A model generated the notes under the pieces. The model was not told where the DNA came from and ran no database searches. It worked only from the letters and a program-made list of their open reading frames with translations. The translations under genes were made by a program, and so were the position numbers. A DNA stretch of 9,542 nucleotides from Deltaproteobacteria bacterium (lineage in GTDB: Bacteria > Desulfobacterota > Anaeroferrophillalia > Anaeroferrophillales > Tharpellaceae): contig DAOWIX010000098.1 in the NCBI GenBank assembly GCA_030640695.1, positions 1 to 9,542 of the forward strand, written 5' to 3'. How positions within the stretch are numbered: position 1 is the first letter of the stretch; each line of letters starts with the position of its first letter. This document shows, piece after piece, positions 1 through 6,675 of this stretch.

Positions 1-1428
1 GATCTCTATAGGTCGTTGGTTTTGGGAAAACGGGACTCCCAAAACCGCACTGACCTGGAGCCGGATCTGCAGGTTCTGGCTGAGGCGCTGGTGGTTGAAG
101 CTGAAGGGTTGCAAAGTGCGGATGCGACGGTAGCTGCGGTTGCCGACTGGGTTGTAAAGGTTTATGCTCGGGTTGCCAATTTGCCGGCGGTGGATGAGGG
201 TTTTATCGCTTTCAGGTTTCCTTTCGGTCGGCGTCTGCGTTTTGATCTGGTCTATCTGGCCGAGCAGGAAACCGAAAAAAAAGCTCATTGTTGGCGTCAA
301 GAGCTTGCCGAGAAGGGGATTGAAGTTGACAAGGGTTCACTCAAAGATATTTTGCGGGATGAGAGCTTTAAGCTGACGCCCGAGCTTTTACGGCAATTGT
401 TGGAGCGCTCCGGCAAGATACGTGACCGGGCCGGGAAAAAGATTCAGAAATTGCCACCCGGATTTGATCTTAAAGATCTCTTTCCAAAAGATGCGACCGC
501 TGCTGCGGTTTTGGATCAGGATGAGCAAGTCCCGACTTTCTGGTATGATGAATGGGATTATCGTCTCAATGATTACCTGCGCAACCATGTCAAACTGCTT
601 GAGCACCGCAGGCTTGGTGGCGATGATAGTTTCTATCAGGAGGCGATTACCGATCACGGCGGTCTGATCCGCCGTATCCGCCGCAATTTTGAATTGATCC
701 GCCCCGAAGCCATCCAGATCCTGCGCCACTGGCCGGAAGGTGATGCTTTCGACTACGATGCCCTTTTAGAATATGCCATCGACCGAAAAATGCGTATCAC
801 TCCGAATGATCGTCTTTATCGCAAACGCTTAAAAGTTGATCGTGATGTCGCGGTCTTTGTTCTGGTTGATCTCTCATCATCGACTCGCAAAGCCGTAAAT
901 GACGGTGGCGGCAAGAGTATTCTTGCGGTCGAAAAGGAGGCTCTGGTTCTTTTCTGCGAGGCTTTGGAACGGGTTGGTGACGATTACGCAATGGCCGGTT
1001 TTTCCGGTTCAGGTCGGATGGCGGCCGAATTTTTCTATCTCAAAACCTTTACCGAACCCTTAAATGAAGAGGTCAAAGGGCGTATCGGTGGAGTGCGGCC
1101 GGAGAAAAATACGCGAATGGGGCCCGCCATCCGTCACGCCGCCAAAGAGCTCAAAGAGTATCCGGCCCGCGTCAAGCTGATGATTATCTTAAGTGATGGT
1201 CTGCCCAACGATCAGGACTATAGTAACGAATACGCGATTGCCGATAGCCGCAACGCTATTCGTGAAAGTCGCAGCGCCTTTATCCACGTCCATGCGATCA
1301 CCGTCAATGCCGTCAATTCCCCCCATCTCGACAATCTCTATGGCGACGTCCACCACACCGTCATCGCCGACGTCAAACAACTGCCCGACAAACTGCCACG
1401 TCTTTACCGTGCCTTAACTCGACAATAA
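1..1428 (+). CDS. NorD/CbbO-family VWA-domain protein (5' end missing)
   Basis: This is a von Willebrand factor A domain protein of the family that includes NorD and CbbO. These work with a MoxR-type AAA+ ATPase (NorQ/CbbQ) to activate or insert metal into a client enzyme. The frame is open to the left edge (first codon GAT), so the gene starts outside the window; a TTG at 16 is only the first possible internal start. Numbering from that TTG, the family motif WYDEWDYRL lies at 177-184. The VWA domain runs from about 275 to 465, with an intact MIDAS: D285-x-S287-x-S289, a Thr in NTRMGP near 366, and D394 in LSDG. The N-terminal half is charged and helical, as in NorD. No reductase or Rubisco gene is visible, so the client is unknown. 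The ATPase partner, if present, would be expected upstream. Family assignment is firm; the specific role is not. Confidence 0.85.
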   Translation, partial: DLYRSLVLGKRDSQNRTDLEPDLQVLAEALVVEAEGLQSADATVAAVADWVVKVYARVANLPAVDEGFIAFRFPFGRRLRFDLVYLAEQETEKKAHCWRQELAEKGIEVDKGSLKDILRDESFKLTPELLRQLLERSGKIRDRAGKKIQKLPPGFDLKDLFPKDATAAAVLDQDEQVPTFWYDEWDYRLNDYLRNHVKLLEHRRLGGDDSFYQEAITDHGGLIRRIRRNFELIRPEAIQILRHWPEGDAFDYDALLEYAIDRKMRITPNDRLYRKRLKVDRDVAVFVLVDLSSSTRKAVNDGGGKSILAVEKEALVLFCEALERVGDDYAMAGFSGSGRMAAEFFYLKTFTEPLNEEVKGRIGGVRPEKNTRMGPAIRHAAKELKEYPARVKLMIILSDGLPNDQDYSNEYAIADSRNAIRESRSAFIHVHAITVNAVNSPHLDNLYGDVHHTVIADVKQLPDKLPRLYRALTRQ

Positions 1429-1448
1429 TTGTTCGGCCTGTCTCGGTT

Positions 1449-1529
1449 GGGGTCATTGCTGTATTAATGGTGGCCGGGATATTAGCGTAAGCCAAAATAG
1501 TATTCCGCCATTTGTACAGCTTTGACCCC
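1449..1529. repeat. Imperfect inverted repeat (REP/MITE-like palindrome)
   Basis: Two 25-nt arms at 1449-1473 and 1505-1529 are inverted copies matching at 20 of 25 positions, separated by 31 nt. The outer ends read GGGGTCA and TGACCCC. The inner parts share GCTGTA/TACAGC and AATGGYGG/CCGCCATT. The element fills most of the gap between the VWA gene and hrpB. The GGGGTCA ends resemble intergenic palindromes mobilised by REP-associated tyrosine transposases, but no transposase is present and this resemblance is from memory. There is no T-tract after the right arm, so a simple intrinsic terminator is unlikely. Confidence 0.55.
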
Positions 1530-1573
1530 GTCGGAGAGAGCGAAGCAAGGTTGGTTTTAACGGGCGCCTAATA

Positions 1574-4120
1574 ATGGTTTTTGAGTTGAAAAATAATTTT
1601 TTAAATCGTGACGATGTCAAGGCTTTGCCGGTTCTGGATTTGGTGTCAGAGTTGCGGCAGACGTTGCAAACCAATTCCAGGCTGGTTTTGCAGGCGCCGC
1701 CGGGTTCCGGAAAGACGACACTCTTACCGTTGTTGTTACGGAATGAATCGTGGCTTGATGGTTTAAAGATTGTCATGCTGGAACCGCGCCGTCTGGCGGC
1801 CCGGGCCGCAGCTCGGCGTATGGCCGAGTTGTTGGGTGAGGAGGTTGGCGAGACCGTCGGTTTCCGGGTGCGCCATGAAAGTGTGGTCGGTCAACGCACC
1901 AAAATTGAGGTGGTGACCGAAGGGGTCCTGACCCGTTATCTGCAAAATGATCCGGCTTTAAGTGATTACGGGCTGGTGCTTTTTGATGAATTTCACGAAC
2001 GCCATCTGCAGGCTGATCTCGGATTAGCTTTTACTTTGCAGGTGCAGGAGCTGTTGCGTCCTGAACTGAAATTGATGGTTATGTCGGCGACTTTGGCGGC
2101 TTTAGAGATTGCCGATTTTCTGGATGGCGCGCCGCTCCTGGAAGCTAAGGCTTCGGTTTTCCCGGTGACGACTTGTCATGTTGAAAAGATGCCCGCAAAA
2201 CTCTCGCTAGCAGCGGTAGCCCGGACGGTGGTGCAGGCTTTGCGGGAGACTAGCGGCGATATTTTGGTCTTTTTACCCGGAGCCGGTGAGATTCGTCGTC
2301 TGTCGGAGCTCCTGCATGAATCTTTCCGGCAAGCGGAAAACAGGCCGAAAATCGAGCCTGAAATCGATATCATCCCGCTCTATGGCGCTTTGCCCAGAGA
2401 TCTTCAAGATCGAGCTTTTTTAGCTTCAGCAGAAGGGGCACGCAAGGTGGTTTTGGCCACCGATATTGCCGAATCGAGTCTTACGGTTCCCGGGGTGCGG
2501 GTTGTTGTTGACAGTGGCTGGCGGCGGATTATGCGTTTTGATCCGGCGAGTGGCATGGGTCGTCTGGAGAGTGTCAGAATTAGTCGGGCGGCGGCCGACC
2601 AGCGCCGCGGCCGGGCTGCACGTGAGGGCCAAGGCTACTGCTACAGAATGTGGTCAAAAGGCGATGAATTTGCTCTGGCCGAATTCAGTCAGCCCGAAAT
2701 CATGTTGGCCGACCTTACCGCGCCGGCTTTGGAGATGGCGGCCTGGGCAGTTATTGAAGTTACCGAGCTGCGCTGGTTGACAGCGCCCTCGCAATCTTTG
2801 ATCGATGTGGCTTTTGGTCTGCTGCAACGTTTGGGTGCGGTCGATGAAGATAACCGGATTACGGCTCATGGCCGAGAGTTGGCGAAACTGGGGATTCATC
2901 CTCGTTTGGGACAGATGCTTCTAGCCGGCAAAAGAGTTGGTCAGGGTCGTTTGGCGGCAATGCTTGCGGCACTGTTGAATGATCGTGATCCTTTTGGCGC
3001 TGCTGCTCAGGTTCCTGATTGCGATATTGATCTTCGCCTTGAGCTTTTGCTAAAGGATGGAGAAAGTTATGCTGATGCAGGGGTTGACCGGGCGCTTGTG
3101 AAATCCCTGCGTCGTGAAGCCAAAAGGTTGATAAAACAGATAAAAATTGTTGAAAAAGGTCCGCTGACAACTGATTGCAGCGGTGAACTGTTAGCTTTCG
3201 CCTACCCTGACCGGATTGCTCAAAAACGTCCGGGAGGGGAGTTACGTTTTCTATTGAGCGGCGGCAAGGAGGTATCCTTTGCTTATCCCGAACCGCTTTC
3301 TCACTGCTCCCATCTGGTTGTGGCCGGTCTTAGCGGAGAGCGCCGATCGGCCCGCATTCGTTTGGCTGCGGCCTATTCTGAAACCAGTTTACGAAAACAG
3401 TTCGGGGATTTTTTGAAGAGAGAGCCAGAAGTTTTCTGGGATCAGAAGAGCGCTTCAGTGGTCGCCAGAGAGCGGCTTATGTTGGATTGTTTAAAACTCG
3501 AAGAGGGTCGGTTGCAAGAGCCTCCCCCAGAAGCCGTTGCCGCCGCCTGGTTGGTGGGCTTGCGCCGCGTTGGGCTTGAGCTTTTGTCTTGGAGTGATAA
3601 CTTGCGGCAATGGTGCTGTAGGGTTGAATTTATCAGAAATAGTGACTTGGTTGAAAAAGAGGAGTGGCCCGCTTGTGATGAGAAATATTTACTTGACGAT
3701 CTCGAAAATTGGCTGGCCCCTCGATTAGGTCGGATACGCAATCGTGAAGGGTTGGCCCGGCTGGATCTGGGAACGATTTTGCGTGAACGCCTGACCTGGC
3801 AACAGTTGCAGGCGCTGGAACGCCTCGCTCCGATTGATGTTCGGTTGCCGTCCGGCAGGAGTGTCCGGCTTGATTATTTGGCCGCTTCGGTTCCGGTTCT
3901 TAAAGCCAGAGTGCAAGAACTTTTTGGCTGTAAGGAGACACCTCGGGTCGGGGGCGGTCGGATTCCGGTGCTTGTCCATATCCTGTCTCCGGCGCGCAGG
4001 CCGGTACAGGTGACCGATGATCTTGCTGGTTTCTGGATGGGCTCATATAAAGAGGTGCGTAAGGAGATGCGGGGTCGCTATCCGAAACATGCCTGGCCGG
4101 AAGAGCCCTGGTTGGGTTAG
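1574..4120 (+). CDS. hrpB: ATP-dependent helicase HrpB (DEAH/RHA type)
   Basis: This is a complete 848-residue superfamily 2 helicase of the HrpB family, a usual length for the family. Visible motifs in order are Walker A APPGSGKTT (41-49), motif Ia EPRRLAARA (70-78), the DEFH box of HrpB (138-141), SAT (171-173), VFLPG (232-236), ATDIAESSLT (295-304) and QRRGRAAR (343-350). The HrpB C-terminal signature, with FWMGSYKEVRKEMRGRYPKHAWPEEP, ends the protein. HrpB hydrolyses ATP and is presumed to remodel RNA or RNA-protein complexes in the cytoplasm; its physiological substrate is not well defined. ATG 1574 is the only good start, because upstream in frame there is no ATG, GTG or TTG before a TGA at 1523. 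No clear Shine-Dalgarno sequence precedes it. It stands apart from the genes on either side and no functional link to them is apparent. Confidence 0.95.
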   Translation: MVFELKNNFLNRDDVKALPVLDLVSELRQTLQTNSRLVLQAPPGSGKTTLLPLLLRNESWLDGLKIVMLEPRRLAARAAARRMAELLGEEVGETVGFRVRHESVVGQRTKIEVVTEGVLTRYLQNDPALSDYGLVLFDEFHERHLQADLGLAFTLQVQELLRPELKLMVMSATLAALEIADFLDGAPLLEAKASVFPVTTCHVEKMPAKLSLAAVARTVVQALRETSGDILVFLPGAGEIRRLSELLHESFRQAENRPKIEPEIDIIPLYGALPRDLQDRAFLASAEGARKVVLATDIAESSLTVPGVRVVVDSGWRRIMRFDPASGMGRLESVRISRAAADQRRGRAAREGQGYCYRMWSKGDEFALAEFSQPEIMLADLTAPALEMAAWAVIEVTELRWLTAPSQSLIDVAFGLLQRLGAVDEDNRITAHGRELAKLGIHPRLGQMLLAGKRVGQGRLAAMLAALLNDRDPFGAAAQVPDCDIDLRLELLLKDGESYADAGVDRALVKSLRREAKRLIKQIKIVEKGPLTTDCSGELLAFAYPDRIAQKRPGGELRFLLSGGKEVSFAYPEPLSHCSHLVVAGLSGERRSARIRLAAAYSETSLRKQFGDFLKREPEVFWDQKSASVVARERLMLDCLKLEEGRLQEPPPEAVAAAWLVGLRRVGLELLSWSDNLRQWCCRVEFIRNSDLVEKEEWPACDEKYLLDDLENWLAPRLGRIRNREGLARLDLGTILRERLTWQQLQALERLAPIDVRLPSGRSVRLDYLAASVPVLKARVQELFGCKETPRVGGGRIPVLVHILSPARRPVQVTDDLAGFWMGSYKEVRKEMRGRYPKHAWPEEPWLG

Positions 4121-4177
4121 CGCCACCTCTAATTTAGTCGTGAAAAGCAAGCTGAATTTTTCGATTGACGAATGTTT

Positions 4178-4213
4178 CTCTTTACTTTACTCTCAGCCGG
4201 GTAAAGTAAGGAG
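4178..4213. promoter_or_regulatory. 13-bp hairpin/dyad upstream of secreted protein gene
   Basis: The arms CTCTTTACTTTAC (4178-4190) and GTAAAGTAAGGAG (4201-4213) pair over 13 bp with one T-G wobble around a 10-nt loop. The central 9 bp, TTACTTTAC/GTAAAGTAA, are perfect. No T-run follows on either strand, so it does not look like a standard intrinsic terminator. It lies 57 bp after the hrpB stop and about 40 bp upstream of a TATAAT box. It could be an operator for the next gene or an RNA hairpin protecting the hrpB 3' end. Confidence 0.5.
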
Positions 4214-4253
4214 TTGGGTAGTGTTCAGGAGGGTGAAGCGCTCACTGAAAAAG

Positions 4254-4259
4254 TATAAT
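4254..4259 (+). promoter_or_regulatory. Candidate -10 element for the 4288 gene
   Basis: A perfect TATAAT lies 28 bp before the start codon, which would give a short leader that just includes the ribosome binding site. No convincing -35 hexamer sits 16-18 bp upstream. That region instead holds a small dyad, GTGA-AGCGC-TCAC (4233-4245), which could bind an activator or repressor. Confidence 0.4.
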
Positions 4260-4271
4260 TTAAAATTACAC

Positions 4272-4279
4272 AAAGGAGG
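4272..4279 (+). promoter_or_regulatory. Strong ribosome binding site
   Basis: AAAGGAGG is a near-perfect anti-16S match with 8 nt to the ATG at 4288. It fixes the start of the small secreted protein and suggests high translation. Confidence 0.85.
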
Positions 4280-4287
4280 AGAGCAAA

Positions 4288-4872
4288 ATGAGTAAAAGAG
4301 TGATTCGAATTGTTACTCTGTTGTTGGTGGCTACCTTTTTGGTTGGTGGTTTTCTTTCCAATGTTTATGCGGCCAGCGAAACTGTTTACAATAAGTACAA
4401 TATTCACGCTCAGGCCGACAAGAAAGGCCTGCTCAAATCGAGCTATGCCAACTATACAGATCCCGGTAACGGTCATGTTATCATTCCGCCCAATACCAAA
4501 TTGACGATCCGGCCCTGGAAGCGTTTTATGAAAAATTACGGCTTTTACTATGATCTAGCTGATGGGCGCCATGGAGTCTTTGAGGTTCATGAGAAACGTC
4601 TGGGTATCAGTGTTGACGAGTATGTGGAACAGATTTGTTCAGAAAAGCCAGTTTCCTTAAAAGGTTTTTCGAAAATCGATTTGAAAGGGATTAAAAAGGG
4701 TAAGGCCTACAAAGGGATGACTAAAAAAGGGGTGATGACGGCTTTAGGCTATCCCGCTACCCATGAGACGCCATCGCTGGACGACAATCAATGGAAATAT
4801 TGGCGTAATCGTTTTCGTACCGTGGTTGTCGAGTTCAACAGTGCTGGGGTTGTGGTTAACGTAAGGTATTGA
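4288..4872 (+). CDS. Secreted protein with BamE/SmpA-like C-terminal domain
   Basis: This 194-residue protein begins with a classic signal peptide: basic MSKR, a hydrophobic core at about 9-22, and probable cleavage after VYA at residue 28. There is no lipobox Cys, so it should be a soluble periplasmic or exported protein. The middle (31-115) is Tyr-, Lys- and Gly-rich with no motif I recognise. The last 60 residues, with YKGMTKKGVMTALGYPATHE followed by a WKYW segment and ending VVVEFNSAGVVVNVRY, have the shape of the SmpA/OmlA (BamE) fold: a G-M-T-x-x-x-V helix, a G-x-P turn and closing beta strands. BamE itself is a lipoprotein of about 110 residues in the outer-membrane assembly complex. 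This protein is longer and unlipidated, so only the fold is suggested, not the role. It appears to be its own transcription unit with a strong Shine-Dalgarno sequence. Confidence 0.75.
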   Translation: MSKRVIRIVTLLLVATFLVGGFLSNVYAASETVYNKYNIHAQADKKGLLKSSYANYTDPGNGHVIIPPNTKLTIRPWKRFMKNYGFYYDLADGRHGVFEVHEKRLGISVDEYVEQICSEKPVSLKGFSKIDLKGIKKGKAYKGMTKKGVMTALGYPATHETPSLDDNQWKYWRNRFRTVVVEFNSAGVVVNVRY

Positions 4873-4874
4873 TA

Positions 4875-4915
4875 TATTAGCTTATACCTATAGATGCCAG
4901 CGCTAATACTTTTTT
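4875..4915 (+). terminator. Weak candidate terminator after the secreted protein gene
   Basis: TATTAGC (4875-4881) and GCTAATA (4902-4908) are a perfect 7-bp inverted repeat starting just after the stop codon, followed by CT and a run of Ts ending at 4915. The stem is AT-rich and the loop is 20 nt, so folding would be weak. The position and T-run fit a terminator; a chance repeat is possible. Confidence 0.35.
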
Positions 4916-4955
4916 CATACTTTTAATGCTCTAAAAATTGTATTTTTCATACTTT
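4911..4955. repeat. Pair of 13-nt direct repeats
   Basis: TTTTTCATACTTT occurs exactly at 4911-4923 and again at 4943-4955, a spacing of 32 nt or close to three helical turns. Both copies lie in the AT-rich gap about 200-250 bp upstream of the PEP-CTERM gene. Same-face spacing suggests a tandem binding site, but AT-rich sequence makes chance matches easier. I see no clear sigma-70 or sigma-54 promoter in the rest of the gap (4956-5139). Confidence 0.45.
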
Positions 4956-5157
4956 CGACTTATTTACTTTCTGTTTCTCTTGGGTTATTATTATTGGTAT
5001 CATCTAATCTTACCAGGTGCCTCCCTAAAAACTGTATGGTGCATCAGGAAAGAGTAGTTATTATATCTGATATTTTTTAATTTTCTGGAGAGTTCCTAGC
5101 CGAAATGAAAGATAGGGGAACAGTCGGAAAAAAATTGGGATGAAACAGGGGGAAGCA

Positions 5158-5655
5158 ATGAAAAAATTAGTAGTTTTAAGTATTATGGTAATGGTGCTTG
5201 GTTGTGCTTCATGGGCGGGAGCTTATAGCTATAGTACAAGTGGTGATTATGCTGTATTTACAAACGATTCCGGTGCTGATGCCTTTGTGAATGTGGAACT
5301 TTGGTATGGTAGTGGCGGTGGTAATTATGCATATAGTTTGGATGGAACCAGCTGGACAGATATTGGCATAGGTGCAGAGCCTCAATCATGGACTTCCGGG
5401 GTGATCGCGAATCTAGGGAGTTTCTGGCTGAAGTTTGATTGGGGGCAACCTGGCGATGCTCCTTTAGGCGATGATGGCGCCGTAGTATCAGGTGGACATT
5501 ACTTCGAATTTAATCAAGGTGATTACTTCACTACGCCTATTAGTGGTTGTGTGGCTCTTGTTGAAGGTGCGCCTGTCCCCATCCCCGGTGCCGTTTGGTT
5601 GCTTGGTTCTGGAATCGGTGCATTATTTGTTGGTCGGCGTAAACGTAAAGCTTAG
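5158..5655 (+). CDS. PEP-CTERM sorting-domain protein (exosortase substrate)
   Basis: This small exported protein has a C-terminal exosortase signal. I place the start at ATG 5158 rather than ATG 5140 because AGGGGG (5147-5152) precedes it at good spacing and the protein then opens with a normal signal peptide, MKKLVVLSIMVMVLG. Cleavage is most likely after AGA (residue 22). A possible lipobox, VLGC with C16, is an alternative. The mature part (23-135) is rich in Gly, Ser, Asp, Tyr and Trp, and looks like a beta-rich surface protein of unknown function. The tail has VPIPGAVWLLGSG (140-152), a short membrane segment to about 158 and a basic end RRKRKA. This matches the PEP-CTERM layout, in which exosortase cuts near the Pro motif during export to the surface or extracellular matrix. 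No exosortase gene is in the window. The gene has its own terminator and is separate from the operon downstream. Confidence 0.85.
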   Translation: MKKLVVLSIMVMVLGCASWAGAYSYSTSGDYAVFTNDSGADAFVNVELWYGSGGGNYAYSLDGTSWTDIGIGAEPQSWTSGVIANLGSFWLKFDWGQPGDAPLGDDGAVVSGGHYFEFNQGDYFTTPISGCVALVEGAPVPIPGAVWLLGSGIGALFVGRRKRKA

Positions 5656-5682
5656 AAATTTAGAAGATTTATATACAGTTTC

Positions 5683-5715
5683 AAAAAACCCCGTCTGCGA
5701 AGGCGGGGTTTTTTT
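5683..5715 (+). terminator. Intrinsic terminator after the PEP-CTERM gene, likely bidirectional
   Basis: The arms AAAAAACCCCGTCT (5683-5696) and AGGCGGGGTTTTTT (5701-5714) form a 14-bp stem with one T-G wobble, capped by a GCGA (GNRA) tetraloop and ending in seven Ts (5709-5715). It lies 27 bp after the stop codon. The A-tract on the left arm gives a matching T-tract on the minus strand, so it could also stop transcription from the right. Confidence 0.93.
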
Positions 5716-5796
5716 GGTTTGGAGAGTCGGGAAAGGGATTTACGCACGGGGTTTTTCCTGTTATAGTCATTATCAAAACCAAATGCTTAAATTAGC

Positions 5797-5826
5797 CACA
5801 GACTTACACAGACAAACACGGACAAT
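5797..5826. repeat. Three-unit 10-nt tandem repeat (CACAGAC type)
   Basis: CACAGACTTA, CACAGACAAA and CACGGACAAT lie head to tail with an exact 10-nt period. Sequences of the CCACAGA-n-ACACAGA kind recur between genes in many bacterial genomes without an agreed function. This copy sits in the gap between the PEP-CTERM terminator and the ketoreductase gene. Confidence 0.65.
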
Positions 5827-5853
5827 AGTTCTCGGGGGGTATCCGTCTTCGAA

Positions 5854-5876
5854 GTGGGCGAAGCAATTTTCGCCAC
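5854..5876. other. Bulged hairpin in the operon leader region
   Basis: GTGGGCGAA (5854-5862) pairs with TTCGCCAC (5869-5876) over 8 bp with one bulged G and a 6-nt loop. No T-run follows, so it is not an intrinsic terminator. It could be part of the intergenic repeat that begins at 5797 or a structured leader element. Confidence 0.4.
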
Positions 5877-5899
5877 CATTTGCTATAGCTTTATGTTGG

Positions 5900-5915
5900 G
5901 TATCTGACTAGATAC
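5900..5915. promoter_or_regulatory. Perfect 16-bp dyad, possible operator
   Basis: GTATCT-GACT-AGATAC is a 6-bp perfect inverted repeat with a 4-nt centre, 35 bp upstream of the ketoreductase start. A candidate -10, TAAAAT (5923-5928), follows, so the dyad covers the expected -35 region. That is a good place for a regulator of the operon, although no -35 hexamer is seen and dyads this short are common by chance. Confidence 0.35.
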
Positions 5916-5949
5916 GCTCAGTTAAAATTAGATTTACAGAGAAGACAAT

Positions 5950-6675
5950 ATGACTGATAAGAAAATTGCTCTGGTGACCGGGGCCAGTCGCGGGATTGGG
6001 GCGGCCATCGCCGTCACTCTGGCCGACGATGGTTACGATATATGGCTCAACTACCGATCCGATCACGATGCCGCACAGAAAGTTGTTGAAAAAGTTGTCG
6101 CCTGCGGTCGACAATGCCTTTTGCTGCCTTTTGATGTCGCCGATGAGAGGGCGGTTGAGGGCGCGTTAAGCCCTCTGCTGGCGGCAGAGACACCCTTTAT
6201 TCTGGTAAATAACGCCGGTTTTGCACAGGACGGAGTTATGGCTCTGATGAGTCATGAAGAGTGGCGTTCAGTGCTTAATGTCCATCTTGACGGGTTTTTC
6301 CTGGTGACTAAGTTGGTGGTCGCCCGGATGCTCAGAAAGCGGGCCGGGCGGATTGTCAATATTGTCTCGACTTCGGGTCAGATCGGGGTTGCGGGGCAGG
6401 TTAACTACAGCGCCGCCAAAGCCGGTTTGATCGGCGCTACCCGTTCCCTTGCGGCTGAGGTGGCGCGGCGTAAGATCCTGGTTAATGCGGTGGCACCCGG
6501 TTTCATCGAGACCGAGATGACGGCTGATTTGCCGGTCGAAAAAATCCTGCCGACTATCCCTCTGGGTCGTTTCGGACAGGCTCAAGAAGTTGCTGATGCT
6601 GTCTCTTTTCTCTGCTCCGATAAGGCTACCTACATCACTGGTCAGATCCTGGCTATAAATGGCGGAATTGTTTAG
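5950..6675 (+). CDS. fabG: 3-oxoacyl-ACP reductase, FabG-type SDR
   Basis: This is a complete 241-residue classical short-chain dehydrogenase, predicted to reduce 3-ketoacyl-ACP to 3-hydroxyacyl-ACP with NADPH in the cytoplasm. Visible features are the cofactor motif TGASRGIG (10-17), NNAG (87-90), catalytic S140, the Y153-x-x-x-K157 pair in NYSAAKAG, and the FabG-like tail VAPGFIETEMT. The usual tetrad Asn seems to be His112 (LNVHLDG), a swap also known in some active SDRs. ATG 5950 is preceded by a modest AGAGAAG. The gene heads an operon with two ketosynthases and a FAD oxidoreductase, so it is more likely the ketoreductase of a specialised chain (compare ApeQ of aryl polyene clusters) than the housekeeping FabG. 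The stop codon is followed immediately by an ATG that opens a 22-codon ORF. Confidence 0.9.
   Translation: MTDKKIALVTGASRGIGAAIAVTLADDGYDIWLNYRSDHDAAQKVVEKVVACGRQCLLLPFDVADERAVEGALSPLLAAETPFILVNNAGFAQDGVMALMSHEEWRSVLNVHLDGFFLVTKLVVARMLRKRAGRIVNIVSTSGQIGVAGQVNYSAAKAGLIGATRSLAAEVARRKILVNAVAPGFIETEMTADLPVEKILPTIPLGRFGQAQEVADAVSFLCSDKATYITGQILAINGGIV

Noticed and set aside
4017..4295. 92-codon + frame overlapping the hrpB end and the next gene start
   Set aside because: It begins inside hrpB in another frame, crosses the hairpin and promoter region, and has no ribosome site or recognisable protein.
5140..5157. Upstream ATG as the start of the PEP-CTERM protein
   Set aside because: The AGGGGG ribosome site lies after this ATG and is well spaced for ATG 5158, which also gives a cleaner signal peptide.
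5040..5157. Possible c-di-GMP (GEMM) riboswitch in the PEP-CTERM leader
   Set aside because: Purine-rich GGGGAACAG-type sequence is present, but the conserved GEMM core and tetraloop receptor are not seen.
5492..5911. 139-codon + frame running through the PEP-CTERM gene and terminator
   Set aside because: It shares DNA with a well-supported gene in another frame and reads through a strong terminator.
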